From Bacteroidales bacterium (lineage in GTDB: Bacteria; Bacteroidota; Bacteroidia; Bacteroidales; P3), in the NCBI GenBank assembly GCA_900771365.1, contig CAAGNU010000253.1:1-31088 (forward strand): DNA of 31,088 bases, read 5' to 3'. Position numbers and translations under genes: made by a program. Position 1 is the stretch's first letter, and every line of letters begins with the position of its first letter. Shown here piece after piece: positions 22,379 through 30,733 of this stretch. The notes beneath the pieces were generated by a model. The model saw only the letters and a program-made list of their open reading frames with translations. It was not told the origin of the DNA and did no database searches.

Positions 22379-23098
22379 CTATTCAGTCGCGGAAAAGGCG
22401 TTCTGATAGCTGCGGCATCTTTTTTGTGCCACTATTTCGAAGGGGAGCTTGCCTTGCTCGGCCGATTTGATGACGACTTTTGTCCCTTTGCGGGCGTAGC
22501 GCTGAGTGAGGTCGATGATGTCGGCATCGCGCAGGCGGATGCAGCCTTCGCTGTCCATGCCTGGCACGGAGGCCTCGTTGTTGGTGCTGCCGTGGATGCC
22601 TATCCCTTTGAAGCCTGTCTCAAGGCCGAGGAACCAGGCTCCGTAGCTGGGTATCTCGCCGCGCCCATCGCCGAAATCGTGCGTCCACCATGAGGCGTCG
22701 GCTATCTTGGTGATGGTGAAAGGGCTCTCCATAGTGCTCTCGGGTGTTTTGCAATCGCCGCTTTTGCTCTTGGCTCCTGCGTTTCGACCATAGCATATCG
22801 GGTAATGGGCTGCGAGGAGCGTGTCGTCTCCCACCACTTCATAGACATAGAGGCGGAACTCCTGCTTGGAGGCCACGAAGAAGCAGTTCTCTTTCACGGC
22901 CTCGGGACGATAGACGTGGGCGGAATCGATAATGTCGGCCACGGTGTAGGTGTGCGACACATTTTTACCAACCTCCATGGTCACACTCTTCATGGGGCAG
23001 GGGAAAGTGGCTGGGCGATTTGGGACGGATTGGCACGCCGCAGGAATGCAGGCCGAGGAGAGAAGCAGTAATGCTATGATAATTGCGTTGTGTTTCAT
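22379..23098 (-). CDS. L,D-transpeptidase (YkuD family)
   Basis: 239 residues. The N-terminus MKHNAIIIALLLLSSACIPA can be read as a lipoprotein signal (SSAC) or a signal peptide. The YkuD catalytic signature is HG at 169-170, then SEGCIRL at 183-189 with the nucleophile Cys186 and Arg188. Upstream strands FRLYVYEV and HYPICYGRNAG and the TPESTMESPFTITKI region are typical. These enzymes make 3-3 cross-links in peptidoglycan or attach proteins to it, in the periplasm; close relatives can also be murein endopeptidases. The gene stands alone, with the 42-bp repeat array immediately behind its 3' end, so a readthrough transcript would carry the array in its 3' UTR. Confidence 0.9.
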   Translation of the reverse strand: MKHNAIIIALLLLSSACIPAACQSVPNRPATFPCPMKSVTMEVGKNVSHTYTVADIIDSAHVYRPEAVKENCFFVASKQEFRLYVYEVVGDDTLLAAHYPICYGRNAGAKSKSGDCKTPESTMESPFTITKIADASWWTHDFGDGRGEIPSYGAWFLGLETGFKGIGIHGSTNNEASVPGMDSEGCIRLRDADIIDLTQRYARKGTKVVIKSAEQGKLPFEIVAQKRCRSYQNAFSATE

Positions 23099-23164
23099 AA
23101 GGTGTAATAGTATTGGGCGAGGTGAAGAGAAGGACGCTGCGGTGATGTTACTCAGATAAAAGGA

Positions 23165-23701
23165 TTATTCGTCCGTGTCTTGGGAGGGGGTGTCCTCATC
23201 ATTGCTCTCGTTGTTCTCCGTGGGCTCTTCCTTCGAGGTGAGGATGGTGACTTTCTCGCCCGCGAAGAGGCCGAGGGCCCGCATGAGGAAGAAATAGTAG
23301 GCGATAACAAGGGCGCCGAGCATGATGTTGCCGATACCGATATAGGAGCGGTCGAGGAAGAGCAGGGGCAGTATCATGAGGAGGAGCTTGGCGAGGGTGT
23401 AGCAATGGAAACCGTTCTTGCGCAGGCGCCACATGAGCACGAGGCCTACAACCGAGGCCGCGTCGAGAAGGGCGGAGAGTAGGTAGTACCATTGTGGTAT
23501 CTGCAAGGAGCGCTGTACCAGCTGGCTGTACTCTTCGGGCAGCATCGAGGGATTGGAGGCGTAGTATTCCTGCATCCAGGGCAGGCAGAGACCGCTGAAG
23601 AGCTCGCTGATGAGGTAGAGCCCTGTGTTGATGAAGCTCAGGACGAGCAGGATGTGCAGACTTTTGATATTGGCTTTGTATTTCAGTTCTTCGATTTCCA
23701 T
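23165..23701 (-). CDS. Four-helix membrane protein of unknown function
   Basis: 178 residues. Hydrophobic segments at about 16-36 (LHILLVLSFINTGLYLISEL), 70-92 (YYLLSALLDAASVVGLVLMW), 102-118 (YTLAKLLLMILPLLFLD) and 122-145 (IGNIMLGALVIAYYFFLMRAL) predict four membrane helices, followed by an acidic tail (about 155-178, EEPTENNESNDEDTPSQDTDE). No family recognised; small inner-membrane proteins of this layout are common in Bacteroidales. It sits between the L,D-transpeptidase gene and a repeat-rich gap before pyrF. No strong promoter or operon link is seen. Confidence 0.75.
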   Translation of the reverse strand: MEIEELKYKANIKSLHILLVLSFINTGLYLISELFSGLCLPWMQEYYASNPSMLPEEYSQLVQRSLQIPQWYYLLSALLDAASVVGLVLMWRLRKNGFHCYTLAKLLLMILPLLFLDRSYIGIGNIMLGALVIAYYFFLMRALGLFAGEKVTILTSKEEPTENNESNDEDTPSQDTDE

Positions 23702-23748
23702 GATTGAGTGATGAGTAATGAATAATGAATGGGCGATGGCTGTTTGAG

Positions 23749-23849
23749 TAATGAATATTTAATAATGAATAATAAGTAGAGACGTGGCGCGCTGCGTCTC
23801 TATAGACGGTGGCCGTCAATACTCATTATTCATTATTTTATATTCATTA
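23749..23849. repeat. 101-bp inverted-repeat element with palindromic core
   Basis: Outer arms 23749-23778 and 23820-23849 match as inverted repeats at 27 of 30 positions and are made of TAATGAATA-like units. The core is the palindrome 23777-23802 (TAGAGACGTGGC pairing with GCTGCGTCTCTA through two G-T pairs), the same family as 9865-9892, followed by a small hairpin GACGG-TGG-CCGTC (23805-23817). It looks like a MITE/REP-type unit. Confidence 0.8.
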
Positions 23850-23854
23850 TTATT

Positions 23855-24676
23855 TTATAGCACTTGCGCCATCTGTTGCTGGAGTTTGCGGGCTTCTTCG
23901 GCTGCGCGCTCGGCAAAGTCGGGGCCGTTGGAGGCGTAGATGATGCCGCGTGAGGAGTTGACGAGGAGGCCGCAGTCTTTGGTGAGGCCGTATTTGCACA
24001 CCTCTTCGAGGCTGCCGCCCTGGGCGCCTACGCCTGGGACGAGGAGGAAGCTGTTGGGCACGATGGCGCGGACCTGCGTGAGCATGTCGGCCTTGGTGGC
24101 TCCGACAACATACATCATGTTGTCAGGGTTGCCCCACTGCTGAGAGGTCTCAAGGACCTGCTCGAAGAGCTTCTTCTCGCCGCCTACGGGGAGGAACTGG
24201 AAGTCGAAAGCGCCCTTGTTGGAAGTGAGAGCCAGAAGGATGACCCATTTGCCGTCATAGACGGTGAAGGGCTGCACAGAGTCGGCACCCATGTAGGGAG
24301 CGATGGTGAGTGCGTCGAAGTTGAAGTCTCCTTCGGGGTCGAGGAATGCCTTGGCATACTGCTGAGAGGTGTTGCCGATATCGCCGCGCTTGGCGTCAGC
24401 TATGGTGAAGGCGGGCTTGCCGAGGCCGTGGAGGTAGTCCATGGTCTTCTTGAGCTGCACGAGGCCTTCGATGCCCATGGCCTCATAGAAGGCCAGGTTG
24501 GGCTTGTAGGCCACGGCATAGTCGATGGTGGCATCGATGATGGCCTTGTTGAACTGGAACACGCCGTCTGCGGCATCACGCAGATGCTCGGGCATCTTCT
24601 TCTTGTCCACGTCGAGTCCTACGCAGAGGAACGACTTGCGGGCATGGATGAGGTCGATGAGTTGCTGTCTGGTCAT
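23855..24676 (-). CDS. pyrF: Orotidine 5'-phosphate decarboxylase (type 2)
   Basis: 273 residues, the length of the longer type 2 enzymes. CVGLDVD at 18-24, KPNLAFYEAMG at 58-68, and the catalytic signature IADAKRGDIG at 92-101 with Lys96. Further hallmarks are TIAPYMGADSVQPF, LVPGVGAQGG and NSSRGIIYA. It makes UMP from OMP, the last step of de novo pyrimidine synthesis, in the cytoplasm. Its ATG overlaps the stop codon of the small gene upstream by four bases (ATGA), so the two are coupled. Family call secure. Confidence 0.96.
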   Translation of the reverse strand: MTRQQLIDLIHARKSFLCVGLDVDKKKMPEHLRDAADGVFQFNKAIIDATIDYAVAYKPNLAFYEAMGIEGLVQLKKTMDYLHGLGKPAFTIADAKRGDIGNTSQQYAKAFLDPEGDFNFDALTIAPYMGADSVQPFTVYDGKWVILLALTSNKGAFDFQFLPVGGEKKLFEQVLETSQQWGNPDNMMYVVGATKADMLTQVRAIVPNSFLLVPGVGAQGGSLEEVCKYGLTKDCGLLVNSSRGIIYASNGPDFAERAAEEARKLQQQMAQVL

Positions 24677-24999
24677 TTCTTGATGAAGTTACGGAGGAGG
24701 GGGATAAGGTTGTCGATACCGGGGATGTTGAGCTGGTCAATCTTGTCGAGGGCCTCGTTGAGCTCTTTGCCGTCGAAGCCGTTAGCGATGTTGATGAACT
24801 GAGAGGCGTTCTGGGGCTTCTCTTTGGAGAGTTTCTTCAGAAGGTTGAGAACGGGAGCGATCTTGGCATCGTCCTTGGCGTGGCCTTCGAGTTTCTCAAT
24901 GATGGGGGCGAAATCGATAGCGCCGATTTTACCTACGATGGGGTCGAGCAGATTTGCGTTGCTGCCCACAACTTTCTTTAAAGCGTCGAAAATACTCAT
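24673..24999 (-). CDS. Small helical protein coupled to pyrF
   Basis: 108 residues beginning MSIFDALKKVVGSNANLLDP. Predicted all-alpha and soluble, with evenly spaced amphipathic helices (IGAIDFAPIIEKLEGHA, APVLNLLKKLSKE, ELNEALDKIDQL, IDNLIPLLRNFIKK). No signal, membrane segment or known motif. The four-base overlap with pyrF suggests joint translation; the role might be unrelated to pyrimidines. No clear TAnnTTTG box lies upstream. Codon use matches the core genes, which argues for a resident gene. Confidence 0.75.
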   Translation of the reverse strand: MSIFDALKKVVGSNANLLDPIVGKIGAIDFAPIIEKLEGHAKDDAKIAPVLNLLKKLSKEKPQNASQFINIANGFDGKELNEALDKIDQLNIPGIDNLIPLLRNFIKK

Positions 25000-25137
25000 A
25001 ATGTCATATTTTATTATTAGGTTAATATTCTATATTTATTATATTTTGCCCCGAGATGGCTCTTGGGTGCTTCTATAGTAGATTCGCTGTACCTTTGCTC
25101 ATCCTTCGCCCGAGGTTCGCTTCCTGGGGCGGAGCAA

Positions 25138-25830
25138 CTACAGGGTCACTTTGTGGAATTTCTCTGTGAGCTGCTGCGAGGTGATGTTCTCAAGGAGGTC
25201 GTCTGAGACGAGGCGTCCGCGGTTGATGATGATGGCGCGGGAGCACATGGCCTCGACTTCCTGCATGATGTGGGTGGAAAGGAGTACCACCTTGCTCTTG
25301 CCGGCCTCTTTGATGACGCTGCGGATTTCCTCAAGCTGGTTGGGGTCGAGGCCCGTGGTGGGCTCGTCAAGGATGAGCACCTTGGGGTCGTGGATGAGGG
25401 CTTGGGCGAGGCCTACGCGCTGGCGGTAGCCTTTGGAGAGCTGGCCGATGCGCTTGTTGCTCTCAGGGGTGAGGCCCACGAGCTCAATCATCTCTTCGAC
25501 ACGGTCGTTGCAGTTCTTGATGCCGTAGATGCCTGCCGTGAAGCGCAGGAACTCGCGGACGTACATCTCCAAGTACAGCGGGTTATGCTCGGGAAGGTAG
25601 CCTATCTCGCGGCGCACGGCGATGGGGTCGTCATAGATGCTGTGTCCGCAGATGCTGGCCTCGCCTTCGGTTGGCGGGATGTAGCAGGTGAGGATTTTCA
25701 TGAGGGTTGACTTGCCGGCGCCGTTTGGGCCGAGGAGTCCTACTACTTCTCCTTCTTTGACGGTGAAGCTCACGTTGTCGAGGGCTTTCTGGTCATCGTA
25801 GATTTTGGTGATATTGTTGATCTTTATCAT
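25138..25830 (-). CDS. gldA: ABC transporter ATP-binding protein, GldA-like
   Basis: 230 residues. Walker A GPNGAGKST at 34-42, GYLPEHNPLYLEMYVREFLRF (the GldA-type Q-loop region), signature LSKGYRQRVGLAQ, Walker B VLILDEPTTGLDP and the switch STHIMQEVE. Similarity to the gliding-motility GldA ATPase is strong in wording, but GldA homologues usually run to about 300 residues; here the C-terminal extension is missing and translation stops at KFHKVTL. No permease gene is adjacent, so it must pair with a subunit encoded elsewhere. Gliding is unlikely in most Bacteroidales, where such ATPases serve undefined exporters. Confidence 0.82.
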   Translation of the reverse strand: MIKINNITKIYDDQKALDNVSFTVKEGEVVGLLGPNGAGKSTLMKILTCYIPPTEGEASICGHSIYDDPIAVRREIGYLPEHNPLYLEMYVREFLRFTAGIYGIKNCNDRVEEMIELVGLTPESNKRIGQLSKGYRQRVGLAQALIHDPKVLILDEPTTGLDPNQLEEIRSVIKEAGKSKVVLLSTHIMQEVEAMCSRAIIINRGRLVSDDLLENITSQQLTEKFHKVTL

Positions 25831-25894
25831 GGTCGAAACTGGGTTGTTCTTTCTATTGTGTTGATGTTTTCACTTCAGGACAATGCGTAGTGGT

Positions 25895-27241
25895 CTATTG
25901 GTTCTCCATTTCGCGGGCTTGCTGGAGCGAGATGCGCTGTCCGTCCTTGAAGGCTACCACGAAGGCGTCTTTGAATCCGAGGTCGCGAATCTCTTTCTGA
26001 TGGCTGGTGGCTTCGCGCACGCTCTTGAAGTTGCCCGAGGTGTATTTATAGGTGCCATATTGTATGTAGTATTCATATCCTTGGAGTCCTTTGAAGTCGC
26101 GCGAGCCATCTTTGAGCTTCTTGTCGCTGCTGAGGAACTGCACCTTATACACCACGCCTTTGCAGCTTTGTGCTGCCGAGGAGGATTCTGTGACGGCAGC
26201 CGTCTCTGCGAACGAGGCGGGCGTGGGCTCGGTGACGCTCTTCGGGAGTTCGGGCTCGGCCATGGGCAGGGGAGGCTCCACATGGGTCTGGGCTGTGGAG
26301 AGTATGACGGTGGAGGGCACGTCGGGAGCTTTTGCTGTGGGCTCTGCCGGGGTCTCTTGTGCTGGCTTAGCCGTTTCCTTTGCTGGCTTGGCCTCTTGGC
26401 TCTCGGTCTTCTTGCCGCCGTTGTAGCCCTTGAGGTCTATCTTGAGGTTGGTCGGAGCCTTCACGCCCTCGGTGGCACTCTTATATTTCACAAAGGCTTT
26501 GAAGATGCTGGCCACGATGGTCGCCTGGCCTTCGTCCGACATCATGTAGCGTTCTTCCTCGGGGTTGCTGATGAAGCCCACCTCGGTGAGGACTGCGGGC
26601 ATGGCCGTCTTGTAGAGGACGAAGATTTCGGCCTGCTTCACGCCGCGGTTGATGGTCTTGATGGCGCTCTTGTACTGCTCCTGGATATAGCCGGCGAAGT
26701 CGAGGCTCTTGTCGAGGTAGGCGTTCTGGTACATGGCGAACATGACGTAGCTCTCGGGCGAGTTGGGGTCGAAGCCCTGGTACTCGCTGTTGTCCTTATA
26801 GTCCTTCTCCAAAAGGATGTCGGCGTTCTCCTTCTTTGCCACTTCCATGTTGGCCTTGCTCTGTGAGAGACCCATCACGTAGGTCTCCACGCCCGTGGGG
26901 GTGGAGTTGGTCCAGGAATTGCAGTGGATGGAGAGGAAAAGGTCGGCCTTGGCACGGTTGGCGATACGGGCTCGCTCGGCCAGGGTGATGTCGGCATCCG
27001 TGGTGCGCGTGTAGATGATTTTCACATCAGGATAATTGTCCTCGATGACCTTGCCTAATTTTAGCGCCATCGATAGTGTTAGGTTCTTTTCTTTGCTCTG
27101 ATGACCTATTGCACCAGGTTTTGCACCGCCATGACCGGCATCAATTACGACAGTTTTGACCTGTCCGGCCGATTTTTTCTGCGAAAAAGCAACTCCATTT
27201 ATGCAAATTAGTGCAATAAAAAGGGCGAATAATCGTTTCAT
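25895..27241 (-). CDS. amiC: N-acetylmuramoyl-L-alanine amidase with SPOR-like C-terminus
   Basis: 448 residues. Signal peptide MKRLFALFIALICINGVAFS. The Amidase_3 domain covers about 29-255 with zinc ligands His37 (DAGHGG), Glu51 (EKNLTL) and His106 (SIHCNS) and catalytic Glu219 (LTEVGFISNPEEE). A Pro/Ala/Thr-rich linker spans about 265-355. The last 80 residues (VVYKVQFLSSDKKL, GYEYYIQYGTYKYTSGNF, REATSHQKEIRDLGFKDAFVVAF) form a SPOR-like domain that would bind denuded glycan at the division septum. It removes stem peptides from peptidoglycan during cell separation. It is divergent from lptD, with palindromically arranged promoters, an envelope pairing found in Bacteroidales. Confidence 0.93.
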   Translation of the reverse strand: MKRLFALFIALICINGVAFSQKKSAGQVKTVVIDAGHGGAKPGAIGHQSKEKNLTLSMALKLGKVIEDNYPDVKIIYTRTTDADITLAERARIANRAKADLFLSIHCNSWTNSTPTGVETYVMGLSQSKANMEVAKKENADILLEKDYKDNSEYQGFDPNSPESYVMFAMYQNAYLDKSLDFAGYIQEQYKSAIKTINRGVKQAEIFVLYKTAMPAVLTEVGFISNPEEERYMMSDEGQATIVASIFKAFVKYKSATEGVKAPTNLKIDLKGYNGGKKTESQEAKPAKETAKPAQETPAEPTAKAPDVPSTVILSTAQTHVEPPLPMAEPELPKSVTEPTPASFAETAAVTESSSAAQSCKGVVYKVQFLSSDKKLKDGSRDFKGLQGYEYYIQYGTYKYTSGNFKSVREATSHQKEIRDLGFKDAFVVAFKDGQRISLQQAREMENQ

Positions 27242-27286
27242 TTTCAGTTGTATATTTTTTATTTTTCAAAAATGCGCAAAAAGTTG

Positions 27287-27316
27287 GTATCTTTGCAATT
27301 CAAATTGCAAAGATAC
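27287..27316. promoter_or_regulatory. Face-to-face promoters of amidase and lptD in a 30-bp palindrome
   Basis: GTATCTTTGCAATT (27287-27300) and its exact reverse complement (27303-27316) are separated by CA. Each arm contains one TATCTTTG: plus strand 27288-27295 for lptD, minus strand 27315-27308 for the amidase. A minus-strand TTTG lies 20 bases before its -7 box; the plus-strand equivalent is TTTC with the same spacing. Both start sites would fall within a few bases of the centre. Confidence 0.85.
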
Positions 27317-27331
27317 GAGTAAATTCGGAAA

Positions 27332-30088
27332 GTGACAAAAAATATATGGAAACTTTTGAACATCTGTCTGTTAGTCTTCCTCGGCGGACTAACAAATGAC
27401 CTTTTTGCCCAGTCCGATTCTACAATTTTGCACCCCAAATTTTCAATTTCTGTACCCGATTCTGGGGCTTTTTTGACCGATTCTGCCGCCCTTGTTGAAA
27501 AAAATTTATCAACAATTGGCGATTCATTAGTCTCGGCTGCCGATTCTGTGCTCCGCGACAGCGTGGCGAAGGATTCGTCAGCCAGAAAGTCCGACTCTCT
27601 GGCTGCCACATCGGGCGTCATACCCCTTTCGCCGAGCGCCCTCACCAGCGTGGTGCATTACACCGCCGAGGACTCTATCGCTATTGATCTGGGCACCCGC
27701 AAGGCTCAGCTTTACAACAAGGGCGTGATCGATTACGACGGTATGCAGCTCAAGGCCGACGATATCCGTGTGGATTTCGACCAGCAGATGCTCACCGCAC
27801 AGCTTGTCCTCGACACGAGCGGACAGCCTTTGGGCAGGCCTTACTTCAAGGAGAAGGATGCCGAATACATGGCGGACACCATCTTCTTTAATTATCGCAC
27901 AAAGAAAGGCCTCATCTCAGGCGTCATCACGAAGCAGGGCGACGGCTTCCTCCATGGCTCGAAGGTGAAGAAGGTGAACGACTCTATAATGTATCTCAAT
28001 AGCGGCCAGTATACCACTTGTAACTATTCCCATCCGCATTTTGCTATCAACTTCAGCCACTCCAAGCTGATTATGCACGACAAGATCCTCACGGGTCCCG
28101 CCTATGTGACCATCGAGGACGTGCCTACCCCGCTTGTGCTGCCTTTCGCCTTCTTCCCCATGAAGCAGGATAGGACTTCGGGCCTCATCATGCCGAGCTA
28201 CGGCTGGATGAACAACCGCGGCTACTACCTCAAGGATGGCGGCTACTATTTCGCTCTCGGCGACAGGATGGATCTCTCGCTCCTGGGCGAGCTCTACACC
28301 AACCTCAGCTGGGCCGCCGAGGCCAAGAGCAACTACTACGTCCGCTATAAGTTCCGCGGCAATATCGATGTCCGCTACGGCATCACCAAGGAGGGCATCC
28401 CAGGCGACACCAATACCTTCCAGAAGTTTAGCGACTTCAAGATTGTCTGGACCCACGACCAGGACGCTAAGGCCAACCCCCGCAGCCGTTTCTCGGCCAA
28501 CGTGAACCTCCAAAGCCGCAACTACAGCAAGAACACTACGGACCGTAACGATTATTTCAACAGCACGACCACTTCGAGCATCTCGTATACGGCTCAGATT
28601 GGCAGCTCGCTCAACTTCGCCGCCTCCCTCCGCGAGTCCTATAATGTCCAGACTGGCCTCATGAACATCAAGCTCCCTTCGGTATCCCTCAGCTCCACGA
28701 CCTTCTACCCCCTGCGTCGTCGCGAGGTCTCGGGCTCCCTTCGCTGGTATGAGAACATCTCGCTCTCCTATTCCATGACGGCCGACAACAATATCACCGC
28801 TCAGGATTCCGACCTCTTCAAACTCACCACCCTCAACAAGATGCAGTACGGCATCCAGCATGCCATGCCCCTCAGCCTCTCGGTGAAGGTGCTGAAATAT
28901 TTCAACTGGACAAACTCCGCAAGCTACACTGAACGTTGGCATTGGACCACTATCAGGAAGAGCTTCGACTCGGTGAACAACACCACGATAATCGATACCG
29001 TCAAGGGCTTCCGCGCCAACCGCGACATCTCCTTCAGCTCTTCGCTCTCTACGCGCATCTATGGTATGTTCAACTTCAAGTTCGGCCCCATCAAGGCTCT
29101 GCGCCACGTCATCAACCCCTCGGTCTCGTTCAACTACCACCCCGACTTCGGCAATCCCAATCTCGGCTGGTGGCAGTCCTATACCGACAATACGGGCTAC
29201 GTCTACCGCTACTCCATCTTCGAGCAGAGCCTCTACGGAGGCCCGTCGGACGGCCGTTCGGGACGCATCAACTTCTCCGTGGGCAACAACTTGGAGATGA
29301 AGGTGGTGGACAAGAAGGACACCATCACGGGCGTGAAGAAGGTCACCCTCCTGGAAAACCTCTCCTTCAACACCAGCTACGATATCGCACGCGACTCCCT
29401 GCGCTGGGCCGACCTCGCCGTCTCAGGCCGCACCACGCTGTTCAGGAACTTGGTGCTCAACTATTCGGGGTCGTTCTGCCCCTACTATACCGACAGCCTC
29501 GGTCGCAAGCATGAGCAGTATGTCTGGGACATGCAGGGCAAGCTTTTCCAGAAGAACAACGCAACTTGGAGCACCCAGATCTCATACAGCCTCAACAAGG
29601 ACACCTTCAAGAAGAAGAACAGCAACGGCAAAAAGCCCGAATCAAACGGCGAACAGATTGTGGCTCCCATCATGCAGTCGCCCTACAACTACAATCCCGC
29701 CCTGCTCATGGGCACATACGCCGATTTCACCATGCCGTGGAACGTCTCGTTGAACTATACGCTGAGCTACGTCAGCACTTACGTCGCCGCTCAGTTCAAC
29801 TTGAAGCACGAGGTGATACAGTCTCTCGGCGTCTCGGCCAATATGGACCTCACCTCGAATTGGCGTATCGCACTCTCCACAGGCTACGACTTCGTCAACA
29901 AAGGCCTCTCCTATACCTCCTTGGACATCTACCGCGACCTCCACTGCTGGGAGATGCGCTTCAACTGGGTGCCGTTCGGCTACTATAAGAGCTGGAACTT
30001 CCAAATCAACATCAAGGCCAACAGCCTCAAGGATGTCAAATACACCAAGCAGCAGTCGTATCAGGACCGCGGTTATTATTCATATTAA
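27332..30088 (+). CDS. lptD: LPS-assembly outer-membrane protein LptD (Bacteroidetes type)
   Basis: 918 residues from a GTG at 27332, which is followed by a signal sequence (NIWKLLNICLLVFLGGLTNDLFAQ). Residues about 100-260 form the OstA/LptA-like jellyroll (YDGMQLKADDIRVDFDQQMLTA, KKGLISGVITKQGDGFLHG, YTTCNYSHPHFAINFSHSKLIMHDKI). LVLPFAFFPMKQDRTSGLIMPSYG is the hallmark entering the large barrel, which runs to the end. LptD receives lipopolysaccharide crossing the periplasm and inserts it in the outer leaflet. Early residues 30-95 are Ser/Asp-rich, probably disordered. The GTG lies about 32 bases after the predicted start of transcription. A MerR-type gene follows after two bases. Confidence 0.93.
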   Translation: MTKNIWKLLNICLLVFLGGLTNDLFAQSDSTILHPKFSISVPDSGAFLTDSAALVEKNLSTIGDSLVSAADSVLRDSVAKDSSARKSDSLAATSGVIPLSPSALTSVVHYTAEDSIAIDLGTRKAQLYNKGVIDYDGMQLKADDIRVDFDQQMLTAQLVLDTSGQPLGRPYFKEKDAEYMADTIFFNYRTKKGLISGVITKQGDGFLHGSKVKKVNDSIMYLNSGQYTTCNYSHPHFAINFSHSKLIMHDKILTGPAYVTIEDVPTPLVLPFAFFPMKQDRTSGLIMPSYGWMNNRGYYLKDGGYYFALGDRMDLSLLGELYTNLSWAAEAKSNYYVRYKFRGNIDVRYGITKEGIPGDTNTFQKFSDFKIVWTHDQDAKANPRSRFSANVNLQSRNYSKNTTDRNDYFNSTTTSSISYTAQIGSSLNFAASLRESYNVQTGLMNIKLPSVSLSSTTFYPLRRREVSGSLRWYENISLSYSMTADNNITAQDSDLFKLTTLNKMQYGIQHAMPLSLSVKVLKYFNWTNSASYTERWHWTTIRKSFDSVNNTTIIDTVKGFRANRDISFSSSLSTRIYGMFNFKFGPIKALRHVINPSVSFNYHPDFGNPNLGWWQSYTDNTGYVYRYSIFEQSLYGGPSDGRSGRINFSVGNNLEMKVVDKKDTITGVKKVTLLENLSFNTSYDIARDSLRWADLAVSGRTTLFRNLVLNYSGSFCPYYTDSLGRKHEQYVWDMQGKLFQKNNATWSTQISYSLNKDTFKKKNSNGKKPESNGEQIVAPIMQSPYNYNPALLMGTYADFTMPWNVSLNYTLSYVSTYVAAQFNLKHEVIQSLGVSANMDLTSNWRIALSTGYDFVNKGLSYTSLDIYRDLHCWEMRFNWVPFGYYKSWNFQINIKANSLKDVKYTKQQSYQDRGYYSY

Positions 30089-30090
30089 TA

Positions 30091-30414
30091 ATGCAAGCCA
30101 TGGACGAGAAGTTGTATTACACTATCGGGGAAGTCGCCAAAATGCTGGACGTGAACCCTTCGCTGCTCCGCTTCTGGGAACGGGAGATTCCCGAACTGAA
30201 ACCACGTAAGAGCGAGGGCGGCTCGCGCTACTACACGTCCGAGGACATCGCCATGCTCAAGCAGGTCTACCATCTCACCCGCGACTGCGGCTACACCCTC
30301 GACGGCGCTCGCGAGCAACTCCGCCTCCATGGTGAGGACGGCGACCGCCAGCAGCTTGTCCAGACCCTCCTCGACCTCAAACAGTTCCTCCTCGACCTCA
30401 AGGCACAGCTCTGA
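30091..30414 (+). CDS. MerR-family transcriptional regulator
   Basis: 107 residues. The winged helix-turn-helix is at about 8-75: YYTIGEVAKMLDVNPSLLRFWE, ELKPRKSEGGSRYYTSEDIAML, YHLTRDCGYTLDGAREQL. A short coiled segment ends the protein (QLVQTLLDLKQFLLDLKAQL) that could dimerise. It has no C-terminal ligand-binding domain or Cys cluster, so it is a minimal MerR protein of the kind found in Bacteroidetes. It starts two bases after the lptD stop, so it is transcribed with lptD. A second ATG three codons in (30100) is also possible. Target genes unknown; the palindrome at 27287-27316 is a candidate operator. Confidence 0.88.
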   Translation: MQAMDEKLYYTIGEVAKMLDVNPSLLRFWEREIPELKPRKSEGGSRYYTSEDIAMLKQVYHLTRDCGYTLDGAREQLRLHGEDGDRQQLVQTLLDLKQFLLDLKAQL

Positions 30415-30456
30415 CCGCGCCCTCCCTCACGTGTTTTTCCCCCTGTGAGTATTCCA

Positions 30457-30543
30457 TTCGATTCATTCGACTCGTTCGATTGGCTTGCAAGATGCTCATA
30501 AATAAGTTGTTATCGATAGAGCCATCCAGTCGAATGAATCGAA
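30457..30543. repeat. 16-bp inverted repeat around a 55-base loop
   Basis: TTCGATTCATTCGACT (30457-30472) is the exact reverse complement of 30528-30543. The left side also reads as a 9-base triplication (ATTCGATTC, ATTCGACTC, GTTCGATTG). Inside, TGGCT (30481-30485) can pair with AGCCA (30520-30524). Confidence 0.8.
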
Positions 30544-30632
30544 CGCCATTCTGTTGCTCGATTAGGAGTAAAGCATCAGGGGTGGGGCATAGTTCTTGGG
30601 ATTACCCATTATTCAGGGATGCCCTGCTCCCT

Positions 30633-30693
30633 TTCGATATAACCACCAATAGCAAAAATGTGTAGTATGATTTGTAACTAATTGGTGTATAAT
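30633..30693 (+). repeat. Dispersed 61-base repeat, copy A
   Basis: About 80% identical to 31028-31088, with differences mostly transitions. Conserved core ATATAACCACCAATAGCAAA. A shorter inverted copy is at 30787-30803. Confidence 0.8.
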
Positions 30694-30700
30694 GTTGTGC

Positions 30701-30733
30701 GGCAGCCTCCCCTTTCCGAAAGGGGAGGCTGCC
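30701..30733. terminator. Perfect 16-bp palindrome, possible terminator
   Basis: GGCAGCCTCCCCTTTC (30701-30716) and its reverse complement (30718-30733) flank a single C. The stem is very stable but no T tract follows, so it may be a REP-like palindrome rather than a terminator. GCGGCAGCCTCCCC recurs before copy C at 31014. Confidence 0.6.

Noticed and set aside
22019..22693. Open frames on both strands through the 42-bp array, encoding 14-residue repeats
   Set aside because: A 42-base unit is divisible by three, so it stays open by itself. The 41-base units shift the frame, no promoter or family match is seen, and only two sites vary between most units.
25883..26866. 327-residue frame antisense to the amidase
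   Set aside because: Shadow of a certain gene; low-complexity Gly/Leu-rich composition.
27917..29140. 407-residue frame antisense to lptD
   Set aside because: Shadow of a certain gene; Gly/Val/Glu-rich composition typical of antisense frames.
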